NCBI RefSeq assembly: GCF_027922005.1
Contig: NZ_BSEV01000003.1
Span: 124,001-188,000 of the forward strand
Source: Streptosporangium carneum
GTDB lineage: Bacteria; Actinomycetota; Actinomycetes; Streptosporangiales; Streptosporangiaceae
DNA length: 64,000 nt
Reading direction: 5' to 3'
Shown here: in pieces, positions 26,487-34,089 of the stretch
Layout: every line of letters begins with the position of its first letter
Numbering within the stretch: the stretch's first letter is position 1
Program-made: the position numbers and the translations under genes
Notes under the pieces: generated by a model
Databases searched by the model: none
Seen by the model: only the letters and a program-made list of their open reading frames with translations
What the model was told of the DNA's origin: nothing

Positions 26487-27242
26487 TCAGATCTCGGCAC
26501 CGGACCAAGGAACCGCCTCGGCCCACACGCGGTCGAATGATGTCATGTAGTGATCGGCAAGTGTTCCCCCGTCGAGTCGCCGAAAGTGAAAGGTTGCGTT
26601 GGCCGACGCGGGTTCGCCGTAGGCGTGCGGGTTGACAAGGATCTCGTCGTCGTAGCGGAACAGGGACGCATACAGCGTCGTGGAGTGGAGCCGTACCTCG
26701 CATCCGTCGAGGTCGACGAGACTCCGGTAGTAGGTGAGAGACGAACGGATCTTGGCCGCGAGCGTGCCGCCGATTCGTTCCTCCCGGTCGCGGATCTCCA
26801 CGGCCTGTGAGTTGGGGTCTCCGAAGCAGAGGCGGACCGCCACGCCGCGTTGGGCGGCATGGCTGAGCATCCGGGCCACCTTCGGCTGTGTCTGGGCGTA
26901 GAAGGTCCCGGAGAACACCAGGACGTCTATGTGTTCCTGGGCCTCGCTGAGAAGACGTAGCCACAGCTCGCGCGGCACGCTCGCCCGGTCGGGGAAGATC
27001 TCCAGCAGTTCCGAACGGCTGGCCTCGCCCTTGCGGGTGTCGCTCTGTCGCAGCACGCCGGGCCAGAGGTAACTCTCGTCGGCTACCAGCAGCTTGGCAG
27101 CGGCCCATCGGTGGCGGCGGTGCGGGACTCGGCCTGTGTTGATCCAGCGTTCAACGGTCTTGGTCTCGACTCCGCATTCTTCGGCTAACTGCTCCAGCGC
27201 GATTCCCTGACGCAGCATCGCTGTACGTAGACGTTCGTTCAC
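26487..27242 (-). CDS. HTH regulator fused to a PLD-like domain
   Basis: The 251-residue protein has an N-terminal HTH (residues ~5-50: LRQGIALEQLAEECGVETKTVERWINTGRVPHRRHRW) and a C-terminal region like the phospholipase-D fold: FSGTFYAQTQP, AAQRGVAVRLCFGDP, and HSTTLYASLFRYDDEILVNPH in place of an HKD box. The lysine of HxK is missing, so it is probably a sensor or binding domain. GTG 27242 is the start. Four GGACGT boxes lie upstream (27265-27350). It is the likely master regulator of AICE1. Confidence 0.8.
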   Translation of the reverse strand: MNERLRTAMLRQGIALEQLAEECGVETKTVERWINTGRVPHRRHRWAAAKLLVADESYLWPGVLRQSDTRKGEASRSELLEIFPDRASVPRELWLRLLSEAQEHIDVLVFSGTFYAQTQPKVARMLSHAAQRGVAVRLCFGDPNSQAVEIRDREERIGGTLAAKIRSSLTYYRSLVDLDGCEVRLHSTTLYASLFRYDDEILVNPHAYGEPASANATFHFRRLDGGTLADHYMTSFDRVWAEAVPWSGAEI

Positions 27243-27264
27243 GCCCTAAGTGGACTAGACGTCC

Positions 27265-27350
27265 GAGGACGTTTCAAGACTTTCTCGGGACGTTTCCATG
27301 GTGTCTAACACGTCCTCACAACGGCCTTCGGCGAAGTTCACACGTCCTTT
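27265..27350. promoter_or_regulatory. four GGACGT boxes between divergent AICE1 genes
   Basis: GAGGACGTTTC (27265-27275) and CGGGACGTTTC (27286-27296) are 21 bp apart in one orientation. AACACGTCCTC (27307-27317) and ACACGTCCTTT (27340-27350) are the same motif inverted. They separate the HTH/PLD gene (minus) from the methyltransferase gene (plus). Similar AGGACGTCT/GGACGTCC elements occur just after the integrase (about 23858-23876). They are probable binding sites of the HTH regulator. Confidence 0.6.
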
Positions 27351-27476
27351 TCGCCTCGCTTCACTTGTTCTCGCTGGTCAACACCATTACGCAGTGCGAT
27401 AGATGGGGGTTGAGTACGTGGGGACAATTATGTCCATTAAATCCGCTCTGGTGGCAAGTGCCGAAAGGTGCGGAGC

Positions 27477-28283
27477 ATGACCGAAACCAGGGCGGACGAG
27501 GAAGCTCCACGAGGAATCGACGTCCGGGTGCCGAATGTCGCCCGGATGTATGACTACTTCCTCGGCGGCAAGGACAACTTCCGCATTGACCGGGTCTGCG
27601 CCGAGCGGGTGCGGGAGCACGCTCCCGAGGTGTTCGTCATGGCCAGGGAGAACCGGGCCTTTCTCGGGCGGGCGGTGCGCTACCTGGCCGACGAAGCGGG
27701 CGTCGACCAGTTCCTCGACATCGGCGCGGGCCTGCCCACACAGGAGAACGTTCACCAGGTCGCACAGAAGATCAACCCAGAGGCACGGACGGTCTACGTC
27801 GATCATGACCCGGTGGTGCTGGTGCATGCGCGGGCGTTGCTGGCCACCGACGATCGGACCTGCGTGATCCGGCAGGATGTGCGGGCACCGGAGAAGATCC
27901 TCACCGCCGTCGACGCTCTGGGCCTGCTGGACCTGTCGCGGCCGGTGGCGGTGCTGCTGGTGGCGGTCCTGCACTTCGTCACCGACGCCGAAGACCCCTA
28001 CGGGATCGTGCGCACGCTGCTGGAGGCGGTGCCTGCGGGCTCGCATCTGGTCGTCTCGCACGTGGAGCACCGCCCCGACCTGGAGGAGGCCGCCGCCCAG
28101 TACCGGGACGCCAACGCCCCGGTCACGCTGCGCACGGCCGACGAGATCGGGCGCATGTTCGACGGCCTGGCCCTGGTCGACCCCGGGGTGGTGCAGGTGA
28201 CGGACTGGCGTCCCGACGAGCCGCCCTACCTCGGCGAGCATCGCCGCAAGTGGGTGTGCGGTGGGGTGGGCCGCAAGCCATGA
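27477..28283 (+). CDS. Methyltransf_19 (DUF574) SAM-dependent methyltransferase-like protein
   Basis: The 268-residue protein carries the family hallmarks: VPNVARMYDYFLGGKDNF near the N terminus, SAM motif I FLDIGAGLPTQENVH (~76-90), the acidic end of strand 2 (VYVDHDPVVL) and VAVLHFVTD. The family is widespread in actinobacteria and usually has no known substrate. ATG 27477 follows GAAAGG at 8 nt. It starts a three-gene plus-strand unit and is divergent from the HTH/PLD regulator. Confidence 0.88.
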   Translation: MTETRADEEAPRGIDVRVPNVARMYDYFLGGKDNFRIDRVCAERVREHAPEVFVMARENRAFLGRAVRYLADEAGVDQFLDIGAGLPTQENVHQVAQKINPEARTVYVDHDPVVLVHARALLATDDRTCVIRQDVRAPEKILTAVDALGLLDLSRPVAVLLVAVLHFVTDAEDPYGIVRTLLEAVPAGSHLVVSHVEHRPDLEEAAAQYRDANAPVTLRTADEIGRMFDGLALVDPGVVQVTDWRPDEPPYLGEHRRKWVCGGVGRKP

Positions 28284-28612
28284 CCGCACTCCTGGCGCAT
28301 GACTTCCGCGCGGTGGACACGGCCCAACGGCTGTGCGACGTCCTGACCGCCACGCATCAACTGTCCTGCGAGGTGCGGGGCGGCTACGGGCTGGCTCTGG
28401 TGGCGATGCGGTGCGGCCTGGTGGTGTGGTGCAACGGGGAGTGGTTCTGGTGGTGCGCGGGCTGGGACAGACAGCGTCGCCGACCGGTGTACGCCTTCTG
28501 CCGGGTCGACGAACTGGAACAGGCCGCGCGCCGGGTGGCCTTCCACTGCGCCCGACTGCGCGAATGGCAGACGCAACGACGGCAGGCCGGTGAGGGGGCG
28601 TCATGCTCATGA
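28280..28612 (+). CDS. hypothetical AICE1 protein
   Basis: The 110-residue protein starts at an ATG overlapping the methyltransferase stop (ATGA). It is Trp/Cys rich in the middle (MRCGLVVWCNGEWFWWCAGWDRQRRRPVYAF) with flanking helices. I do not recognise the family; the aromatic beta segment recalls small ligand-binding domains. Coupling implies a function linked to the methyltransferase. Confidence 0.6.
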   Translation: MTALLAHDFRAVDTAQRLCDVLTATHQLSCEVRGGYGLALVAMRCGLVVWCNGEWFWWCAGWDRQRRRPVYAFCRVDELEQAARRVAFHCARLREWQTQRRQAGEGASCS

Positions 28613-28890
28613 CCGAAAAGTGCGTGAGTCCTCACGTGGCCATGCCCCAGAACGGCTACAGGCGGCTGGACTGGCGAACGCCGTACCGGGGGCTGGAGCG
28701 GGTGCGGCCGACGGCCTGGACGTGTGGTTGCCGGGCCACGGTGTATGAGCTGTGCGAGGGCGGCGGGCAGGCCTTCATCCGGCGCACCGTCCAACTCGAC
28801 AGCGGCCACGAGATCCACGAGACCCCCTGCTGGCCGATCCCCGAAGCACGCACGATCTGGACGGCTCTGCTGACCGGCCGGGCACGGTAG
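28603..28890 (+). CDS. hypothetical AICE1 protein
   Basis: The 95-residue protein overlaps the previous gene by 10 nt. It has a WTCGCRATVYELCEGGGQAFIRRTV stretch with paired cysteines followed by ARTIWTALLTGRAR. No known family is recognised. The stretch looks like a small zinc- or nucleic-acid-binding beta domain, which is a guess. It ends shortly before a strong hairpin. Confidence 0.55.
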   Translation: MLMTEKCVSPHVAMPQNGYRRLDWRTPYRGLERVRPTAWTCGCRATVYELCEGGGQAFIRRTVQLDSGHEIHETPCWPIPEARTIWTALLTGRAR

Positions 28891-28921
28891 ATCAGACCTC
28901 GTCCAAGCGTGCTGACAAGCC

Positions 28922-28963
28922 GGTGCGGCGGTACGGCCTTCCCCGTGCCCGTGCCGCCGCACC
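28922..28963 (+). terminator. hairpin terminator after the AICE1 methyltransferase unit
   Basis: GGTGCGGCGG (28922-28931) pairs with CCGCCGCACC (to about 28963) around a ~20-nt loop. The following gap to 29,481 contains no supported gene; its last 80 bp are AT rich (TTAATTATTACACAG near 29,420) and probably hold the promoter of the 47-residue peptide. Confidence 0.6.
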
Positions 28964-29481
28964 TGACCGGAGAACCCCGTGATCAGGTCGCCCTGTGTCA
29001 TTCGATGGCAACCCGACCCGTACCGCAAGGCCGCCAAGGCCTGAGGAACGGAAGCGGGGCGGCAGCCTGTTTTCCCGGTTCGACGAAAGCAGACCTTGCT
29101 CCCCGGTAGGTCAGAGCGGCTCGTGTCGGTGAATCGTGGCTTCGATGGTGCGTGCCGGGCGCCGGGTCATGGTGGTACGGGCGTGAGCCGGTCGGGTAGC
29201 GGTGGGGCCGGTCGCATGACGTAGTCATCCCGAAGGGACGCCCGTTCAGGGCAGTGGTGCCGACGCCACTGCGGCGAAAAAATGATCTTGGTCGGGCGCG
29301 CGGCACGGGTGGCGGTGTGTGCCTCTGGTGGGGTGAGTGGTGTGTGCGGCGGTCCGGGTGTGATTTCAGCCTGGACCGCCACACTGGTGTCACCTCACGG
29401 AGCAGTCACCATCTGCAACTTAATTATTACACAGAGTCATGTGACGATGAGGTGTCGGTAACTCCTAGCCAAAGGAGCATC

Positions 29482-29625
29482 ATGAGCACCATGCCGCACC
29501 TGTCCGCCCCGGTCGAGCGCACCCTCACCGGAACGGCCACAAGTGACACCGTCGGCGTCACCCCATCTTTCAACGCCCCGCCGTTTCTCCCCGGCCCACC
29601 CTTTGCCGGTGACGACGACAACTGA
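29482..29625 (+). CDS. 47-residue peptide of AICE1, unknown
   Basis: An ATG with AAAGGAG 4 nt upstream encodes MSTMPHLSAPVERTLTG..., ending PPFLPGPPFAGDDDN. The N-terminal half is Thr/Ser rich, the C-terminal part Pro/Phe rich with an acidic end. A strong hairpin terminator follows 16 nt after the stop, and an AT-rich promoter region precedes it, so it is a monocistronic small gene. It is not recognised; it could be a signalling or RiPP-like precursor peptide, but no maturation enzyme other than the nearby Methyltransf_19 is seen. Confidence 0.6.
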   Translation: MSTMPHLSAPVERTLTGTATSDTVGVTPSFNAPPFLPGPPFAGDDDN

Positions 29626-29640
29626 CCGTCTGCCGTGAAG

Positions 29641-29672
29641 TGGCCCCGTCGTTCTTCGGAGCGGCGGGGCCA
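29641..29672 (+). terminator. terminator of the 47-residue peptide gene
   Basis: TGGCCCCGTCG (29641-29651) pairs with CGGCGGGGCCA (29662-29672) with one G-T wobble and a 10-nt loop. Confidence 0.75.
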
Positions 29673-29726
29673 TCGCATGCCATACATGAGGGCGGCGGCG
29701 CACACCCCGGTGCGGCGGGTGCGATT

Positions 29727-29890
29727 GGTTGCGGCGGGCGGCCGGTACGGCGGGCGGCGCGGTCTGCCCGTCCGCGCTGGACGGCGCGGGCCGGGACCGG
29801 CCGCCAGGGCCGCATGCCCGGCCCCGATGCCGGTCCGGCGCGGGCGGGCACGCCGCGCCGTGCGGCGGCGCGGAGCGCTGCCGCCTTGAC
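29727..29890 (-). repeat. GC-rich structured island shared with AICE2 (copy 1)
   Basis: Read on the minus strand from 29890, this starts GTCAAGGCGGCAGCGCTCC and aligns over its length with 52537-52695 of AICE2 on the plus strand, at roughly 85-90% identity by eye. Shared blocks include GGCAGCGCTCCGCGCCGCC, CCGGGCATGCGGCC and GGCCGGTCCCGGCCCGCGCC. It is full of overlapping GC inverted repeats (e.g. GGCGGC/GCCGCC). No conserved reading frame is evident. It may be a cis site (transfer, single-strand origin) or a structured RNA. Confidence 0.75.
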
Positions 29891-30058
29891 CCTGTAATGA
29901 AACTCCTCGCAGATCGCCCCTCTTTGGTGATCTTTAATGTGTGATCCGGGGCTTCACGAGGGCGGTTACGCGGACGTCTTGGCAGCTCGGAGGGCGGGTC
30001 GTGTGGCGTGACGTTGAGCGGGATGCCCCATGGCTAATAGTTGCCTTTGTCGTTGAAC

Positions 30059-30067
30059 TAGTGGTAG
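30059..30067. other. attR core of AICE1
   Basis: This is the second copy of TAGTGGTAG. The 168 bp to its left (29891-30058) are element sequence without a gene; to its right metE resumes. Confidence 0.9.
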
Positions 30068-30441
30068 TTGGTGTCGAACCACTTGGTCATCTCCAGCGGG
30101 GCGACGTCCTGGGTGCCTCGCGCCATGGCGAAGTAGCCGTCCAGGGCGTCGGCCTCGACGGCGGCGCGGTGGCGTGCGGGGACGGCCCCGACCATGACGG
30201 TGGTGTCCAGGACGTGGTCGTACAGCGAGAAGTCCCCGGTGGGGACCTCCCGCACGCCCGCCTCCGCCAGCCGCCGCCAGGTGTCGCCGCGCAGCCTGGC
30301 CGCGACGGCGTGCAGGTCCTCTGCCGGGACGCGGCCCGTCCAGTAGCCCTCGATCGCCCTCTTCAGCTCCCGGCCCGGCCCCTGACGCGGATAGCCGTGG
30401 ACGGTGGCGATCGATGAGGGAGTGGCGGAAGTCTCAGCCAC
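30059..30441 (-). pseudogene. metE: metE 5' part (first ~127 codons)
   Basis: From GTG 30441 (AAGGAG 8 nt upstream) the frame gives the MetE N terminus: [32 protein letters not shown], and [23 protein letters not shown] created at the element junction (30060-30058) then ends it. This is the regulatory half of the split gene: it retains the ribosome site and the riboswitch leader but encodes only a truncated N-terminal domain. It joins the fragment at 20,334-22,284. Confidence 0.95.
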
Positions 30442-30624
30442 GAAACTCTCCTTCGCGAGTCATGGAGGACTCCGGTGCCCTCAGAGGCGCGAAGGAACGG
30501 CCGAACGGCGGGCGCGCCGTGCCTGGCCGTTCTGGCCATGCCGCCTGTCCGTGCCCGTCCGTGTCCGCCCGCACCGCCGACCCGCCCTCGAGGTCACCGA
30601 AGTCGCCGCGTGCGTGGTCGCACG

Positions 30625-30830
30625 CGGGCAGTGGCAGGTCTTCGGACTCGCGGGCACGCCGGGGCCGTTCGAACCCGGGCATCTACTGGCCGTCGCTTCC
30701 CCGATCCGGTGTCCGGATCCAGTGCGTCTGACGGCGGTCGTTCCCACTCACCGCTGCGGGGCAGTCCCGGAATTGGCGAGCTCGCGAGCCAAACAGGCGA
30801 GCGCTGCCGCACCGGGTTCCCTCTTACGAC
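30625..30830 (-). promoter_or_regulatory. cobalamin riboswitch in the metE leader
   Basis: The minus strand shows the conserved cobalamin aptamer blocks in order: GGGAACCCGGTG (5' end near 30822), CCGGGACTGCCCCGCAGCGG with GTGA (30747-30770), CGACCGCCGTC, GGAAGCGACGGCCAGTAG (about 30683-30700) and GCGAGTCCGAAGACCTGCC (about 30633-30652). The fragment of metE begins about 190 nt downstream. In bacteria with both MetE and B12-dependent MetH, such riboswitches shut off metE when B12 is present. A GCGTGCG/CGCACGC hairpin just after the aptamer could belong to the expression platform. Confidence 0.95.
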
Positions 30831-30981
30831 GCGCCTGCCTGGCGGACAGGGCGAACCGACTGCACGCCCAAGCCTAGGCGCATCCGTCTCTCTTGACGAC
30901 ACCTGCCGCCCCGCGATCCGCTCGGCGGGGATTGCGGGCCCCATCGTCGAACCGGCGGCGGGCGCGACACGTGATGAGGGT

Positions 30982-31680
30982 ATGAGATATCGGCTTCTCA
31001 CCGTGCTCGCGTTGCTGGCCGCCACCGTCGTGCTCACTCCCGGTACGGCATGCGCCTGCAGTTGCGTCCCGCTCAAACCCGCGGAGCAGGTCACGAAGGC
31101 GGCCGCCGTCTTCACCGGGACCGTGGTGGCCTCCCGTCCGGGCAAGGGCGAGCCCATGGGCCCCACGCCTCCGGTCGTCTACACCCTGAGGGCCGACCAG
31201 GTCTACAAGGGCGAGCCCGCCGCCGAGTACCAGGTGGCCACCAACGCCGACAGCGCGGCCTGCGGTTACACCTTCGCCATCGGCTCGCGGTACCTGGTGT
31301 TCGCCTCGGACGGGGACTCCGGGTTGTTCGCCGTCGACCCGGGCGTCCCGCTGCACACGGCGCTGTGCGACGGCAACCTGCAGGTCCGGCCGGGCGAGGG
31401 CCCGTTGCGCGCCCAGGACGGCATCCTGAAGGACGAGCCGCTCAGCGCCGAGCTCCTCTCCGCGCTCGGCGACGCCACCCGCCCCCGGCCGGCCGCCTCC
31501 CCCGCCCCTTCCACCCCGGCCCCTTCCACCCCGGCCCCCCTTCCCTCTGCCGCCCCGGCCTCCTCAGCCGGTGACTCCCCTGCCGCTCCGGCCGTCCCGT
31601 GGGTCTACGCGGGCGGAGCCGTGGCGCTGCTCGGTCTCGTCATCACCGGGTGGCGGCTGACCGGCAGACGCCGGAAGTAG
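30982..31680 (+). CDS. surface protein with TIMP/NTR-like domain and C-terminal TM anchor
   Basis: The 232-residue protein has a signal peptide (MRYRLLTVLALLAATVVLTPGTACA) and a mature N terminus CSCVPLKPAEQ. This Cys-x-Cys start and the following beta strands (VFTGTVVAS, VVYTLRADQVYKG, CGYTFAIGSRYLVFA, LCDGN) fit the TIMP/netrin-like fold. A Pro/Ala/Ser/Thr linker (~175-205) and a C-terminal TM helix (VPWVYAGGAVALLGLVITGW) with an RRRK tail follow. It is probably anchored outside the membrane; its partner is unknown. It is divergent from the metE riboswitch leader. Confidence 0.82.
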   Translation: MRYRLLTVLALLAATVVLTPGTACACSCVPLKPAEQVTKAAAVFTGTVVASRPGKGEPMGPTPPVVYTLRADQVYKGEPAAEYQVATNADSAACGYTFAIGSRYLVFASDGDSGLFAVDPGVPLHTALCDGNLQVRPGEGPLRAQDGILKDEPLSAELLSALGDATRPRPAASPAPSTPAPSTPAPLPSAAPASSAGDSPAAPAVPWVYAGGAVALLGLVITGWRLTGRRRK

Positions 31681-31847
31681 GGCTCCGCGCCGGGAGCGGG
31701 CCTCCGCCTCGGGGAAGGCGGCCGTTCGCGGCGTCCGGTCATACGGCGTGGGCCGGGGAACGCGTGGCGGAGGCCGCCCCAGGATCTCCAAGATCGGCAG
31801 GATACGCTAAATTTCTGCCTTTACGAGGAGTCTGTGGTGGCCCTCCA

Positions 31848-32750
31848 TTGATCACGGCTTTTATACCGATATGGGCGCTGACGCTGCTCGGCTTCGCGGC
31901 CGGACGCCTCCGGCTGCTCGGCGCGGAGGCCGACCGGGTGCTCGGCGGTTTCGTCTTCCACCTCGCGATGCCCGCCGCGCTGTTCTCCATCCTCACCCGG
32001 ACCAGGCTGTCGTTCAGCGGGCCCGCCCTGGGTGTCTTCGCCGCCGGAACCGTCGTGACCATGGCCCTGGGTTTCCTGCTGAGCGCCCGGCTCCTCGGCA
32101 GGAAGCCCGGCGAGGCCGCGATCGGCGCGATGGCCGCGGGCTACGTGAACTCCGCGAACCTCGGCATCCCGGTCACCCTGCAGGTGCTCGGCGACGCCAC
32201 CTTCCTGAGCGGGGTGCTGCTCTTCCAGGTGCTGGTGGTCACTCCCGTCGTGCTCGTGGTCCTGGACCGGGGCGCGGGCCGCGCCTTCGGGCTCGCCCGG
32301 CTGGCGAGCCTTCCGTTGCGCAACCCGGTGATCCTGGGCCTGATGGCGGGCGCGCTCTGCTCGGCGCTCGGCTGGCGTCCGCCCCCGGCGATCGCCGGGC
32401 CGATCGCCCTGCTCGGCGACGCCGCCGTGCCCACCGCACTGGTCGCCCTCGGCCTCTCCCTGACCGTGCGCGGCCCGGCCCTGACGGGCGAGCGTTCCCA
32501 GATACTGGCGCTGTCGGCCATGAAACTGCTGGCCCAGCCGCTGCTGGCGTACCTGTTCGGGCTGCTGGCACGGCTCGGCCCCGCCGAACTGCTCGCCGTG
32601 GTGGTCTGCGCGGCCCTGCCGACCGCGCAGAACGCCTACGTCTTCGCCCGCGAGTACGGCCAGGCCGCCTCCGTGGCCCGCGGGACCGTGATCGTCAGCA
32701 CCGCGCTGTCGATGCTCACCCTCGCGGCGGCCGGATGGCTGCTGGGTTGA
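31848..32750 (+). CDS. AEC (auxin efflux carrier) family transporter
   Basis: The ~300-residue protein is almost all TM helix (about ten), with the AEC landmarks GFVFHLAMPAALF, GYVNSANLGIPV (conserved Asn-x-Gly in the crossover helix), NPVILGLMAGAL and ALPTAQNAYVFAREYG. AEC carriers export or exchange small organic acids and related anions. No ATG or GTG occurs in frame ahead of TTG 31848, which begins the first helix, and a GAGGAG lies 17 nt before it, so the start is uncertain. Substrate unknown. Confidence 0.85.
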   Translation: MITAFIPIWALTLLGFAAGRLRLLGAEADRVLGGFVFHLAMPAALFSILTRTRLSFSGPALGVFAAGTVVTMALGFLLSARLLGRKPGEAAIGAMAAGYVNSANLGIPVTLQVLGDATFLSGVLLFQVLVVTPVVLVVLDRGAGRAFGLARLASLPLRNPVILGLMAGALCSALGWRPPPAIAGPIALLGDAAVPTALVALGLSLTVRGPALTGERSQILALSAMKLLAQPLLAYLFGLLARLGPAELLAVVVCAALPTAQNAYVFAREYGQAASVARGTVIVSTALSMLTLAAAGWLLG

Positions 32751-32785
32751 CCGGCCGTACGGAGGACGAGGACGGGCCGGAGACC

Positions 32786-34003
32786 TCACCCCGCCTGGCG
32801 TCCGACGCGCGCCGCGACCAGCAGGGCCAGCACCCCGAGCAGCAGGAGGCCGGCCAGGCCGTACATCAGCAGGCCGAAACCGCCGGCGACGAAGGCCGTG
32901 GCGAGTTGGGGGCCGAGGCTGCCGCCGAGGAAGAGGGAGAAGGTGAACAGGGCCAGCGCCGTGCCGCGCGCCTGGCCGGCGATCATGCCGATGTTCTCGT
33001 TGAGAGCCGGGGCTCCCGCCGCGACGCCCAGCACGTACACGGCCAGGAGCACCGCGAGCCAGAGCGCGCCGGGGCCGGTGACGGCGACGGCGGCGAGCGC
33101 GAGGGCCGCGACCGCGAGCAGGTAGGCGGCGCGCCGGGGGGCGGGGACGCGGCCGAGCAGCGGCGTCAGCAGCGGGACGACGACCATGGACGGCAGGCCG
33201 CTGATCCGCAGGGCCATCAGCGCGTCCGGTGAGCCCGCGATGCCCGCGGGGCCGCCCAGCTGCAGCCCGGTGTAGACCGCGACGAAGGTGGCCAGGATGG
33301 TGACCGTCGCGACGTAGCGCAACAGCAGCGCGGGGGTGGCCAGCAGGGTGGGCATGGCCCGGTAGGCGGACAGGAAGGAGCCGGAGATCTCGCGCGGCGG
33401 GTCGGCCGGCATGACGGAGCGGGCGGCGAGGGCGACCGCCGCGAACGCGGCGGCGGAGACGAGGAACATGCCGCGCCAGCCCACGATCGGGCCCAGCGCC
33501 TGGGCCGCGACCTGCAGCAGCACGGCCGCGGCCAGGAACCCGCTCGTCACGGTGGCCAACGCGACCGCACGGCGGCGCGGCTCGACCCGCTCGGCCAGGT
33601 AGGCCATCGCGGCGGGCGGGAAGATCGCCACAGCCACGCCCTGCAGCGCCCTGAGCGCGATCGCCGCCTCCGGTCCCGGCGCCACCGCGACCAGGGCGGT
33701 GGCCACCGCCGCGGCGGGAAGGCCGAAGGAGATCAGACGCTTGCGTCCGTAGCGGTCGGAGAGCGGGCCGAACAGCAGGAACCCGGCGGCGTACCCCATG
33801 CCGAACACGGTGACGAGCCAGGTGAGCCCTCCTTGAGGGGTCTCCCATCCGGCCGCCATGTCGTGCAGCAGCGGGATCACCATGTAGAGCTGGCCGCTGG
33901 ACAGGACGGCGGTCAGCGTGAAGACCGCGAGGGTGGATCCGAGGGGGGCGAGCCTCTGGGAGCGGGCCGTCGCGAGGGGCGGCGAGGGGGAGAACGAACT
34001 CAT
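32786..34003 (-). CDS. MFS transporter (drug/metabolite efflux)
   Basis: The 405-residue protein has 12 predicted TM helices and the MFS motif A in GPLSDRYGRKR between TM2 and TM3. There is no long central loop. Charged residues in TM1 and TM5 are few. It is divergent from a TetR gene; the shared 86-bp gap holds three TetR-type operators, so it is the probable regulated efflux pump of that repressor. Substrate unknown. Confidence 0.9.
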   Translation of the reverse strand: MSSFSPSPPLATARSQRLAPLGSTLAVFTLTAVLSSGQLYMVIPLLHDMAAGWETPQGGLTWLVTVFGMGYAAGFLLFGPLSDRYGRKRLISFGLPAAAVATALVAVAPGPEAAIALRALQGVAVAIFPPAAMAYLAERVEPRRRAVALATVTSGFLAAAVLLQVAAQALGPIVGWRGMFLVSAAAFAAVALAARSVMPADPPREISGSFLSAYRAMPTLLATPALLLRYVATVTILATFVAVYTGLQLGGPAGIAGSPDALMALRISGLPSMVVVPLLTPLLGRVPAPRRAAYLLAVAALALAAVAVTGPGALWLAVLLAVYVLGVAAGAPALNENIGMIAGQARGTALALFTFSLFLGGSLGPQLATAFVAGGFGLLMYGLAGLLLLGVLALLVAARVGRQAG

Positions 34004-34016
34004 GGCGGGACCGTAA

Positions 34017-34073
34017 CCAACTATCTAGTTGGAAGTCAACCAACTAGTTGGTGGATACAACCAACCAGTTGGT
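34017..34073. promoter_or_regulatory. three TetR-type operators at exact 21-bp spacing
   Basis: CCAACTATCTAGTTGG (34017-34032), ACCAACTAGTTGGT (34039-34052, perfect palindrome) and ACCAACCAGTTGGT (34060-34073) are centred 21 bp apart, two helical turns. They lie between the divergent MFS and TetR starts. Confidence 0.8.
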
Positions 34074-34089
34074 CCACTAAACTTGCGCC

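Larger units (their letters stand above)
22276..30067. mobile_element. AICE1: 7.8-kb integrative element inserted in metE
   Basis: The element is bounded by 9-bp direct repeats (TAGTGGTAG, 7,783 bp apart) inside metE. Gene order: large serine integrase next to attL, small ORF, RepSA-like initiator, Nudix and HTH/PLD-like regulator (opposite strand), Methyltransf_19 protein, two small ORFs, 47-residue peptide, GC-rich island, attR. This matches actinobacterial integrative and conjugative elements that replicate, except that no FtsK/TraB transfer ATPase is present. It is therefore either transfer-defective or mobilised in trans. Confidence 0.9.

Noticed and set aside
22276-30067. tRNA-gene attachment site for AICE1
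   Set aside because: No tRNA is present at either end; the flanks are metE coding sequence.
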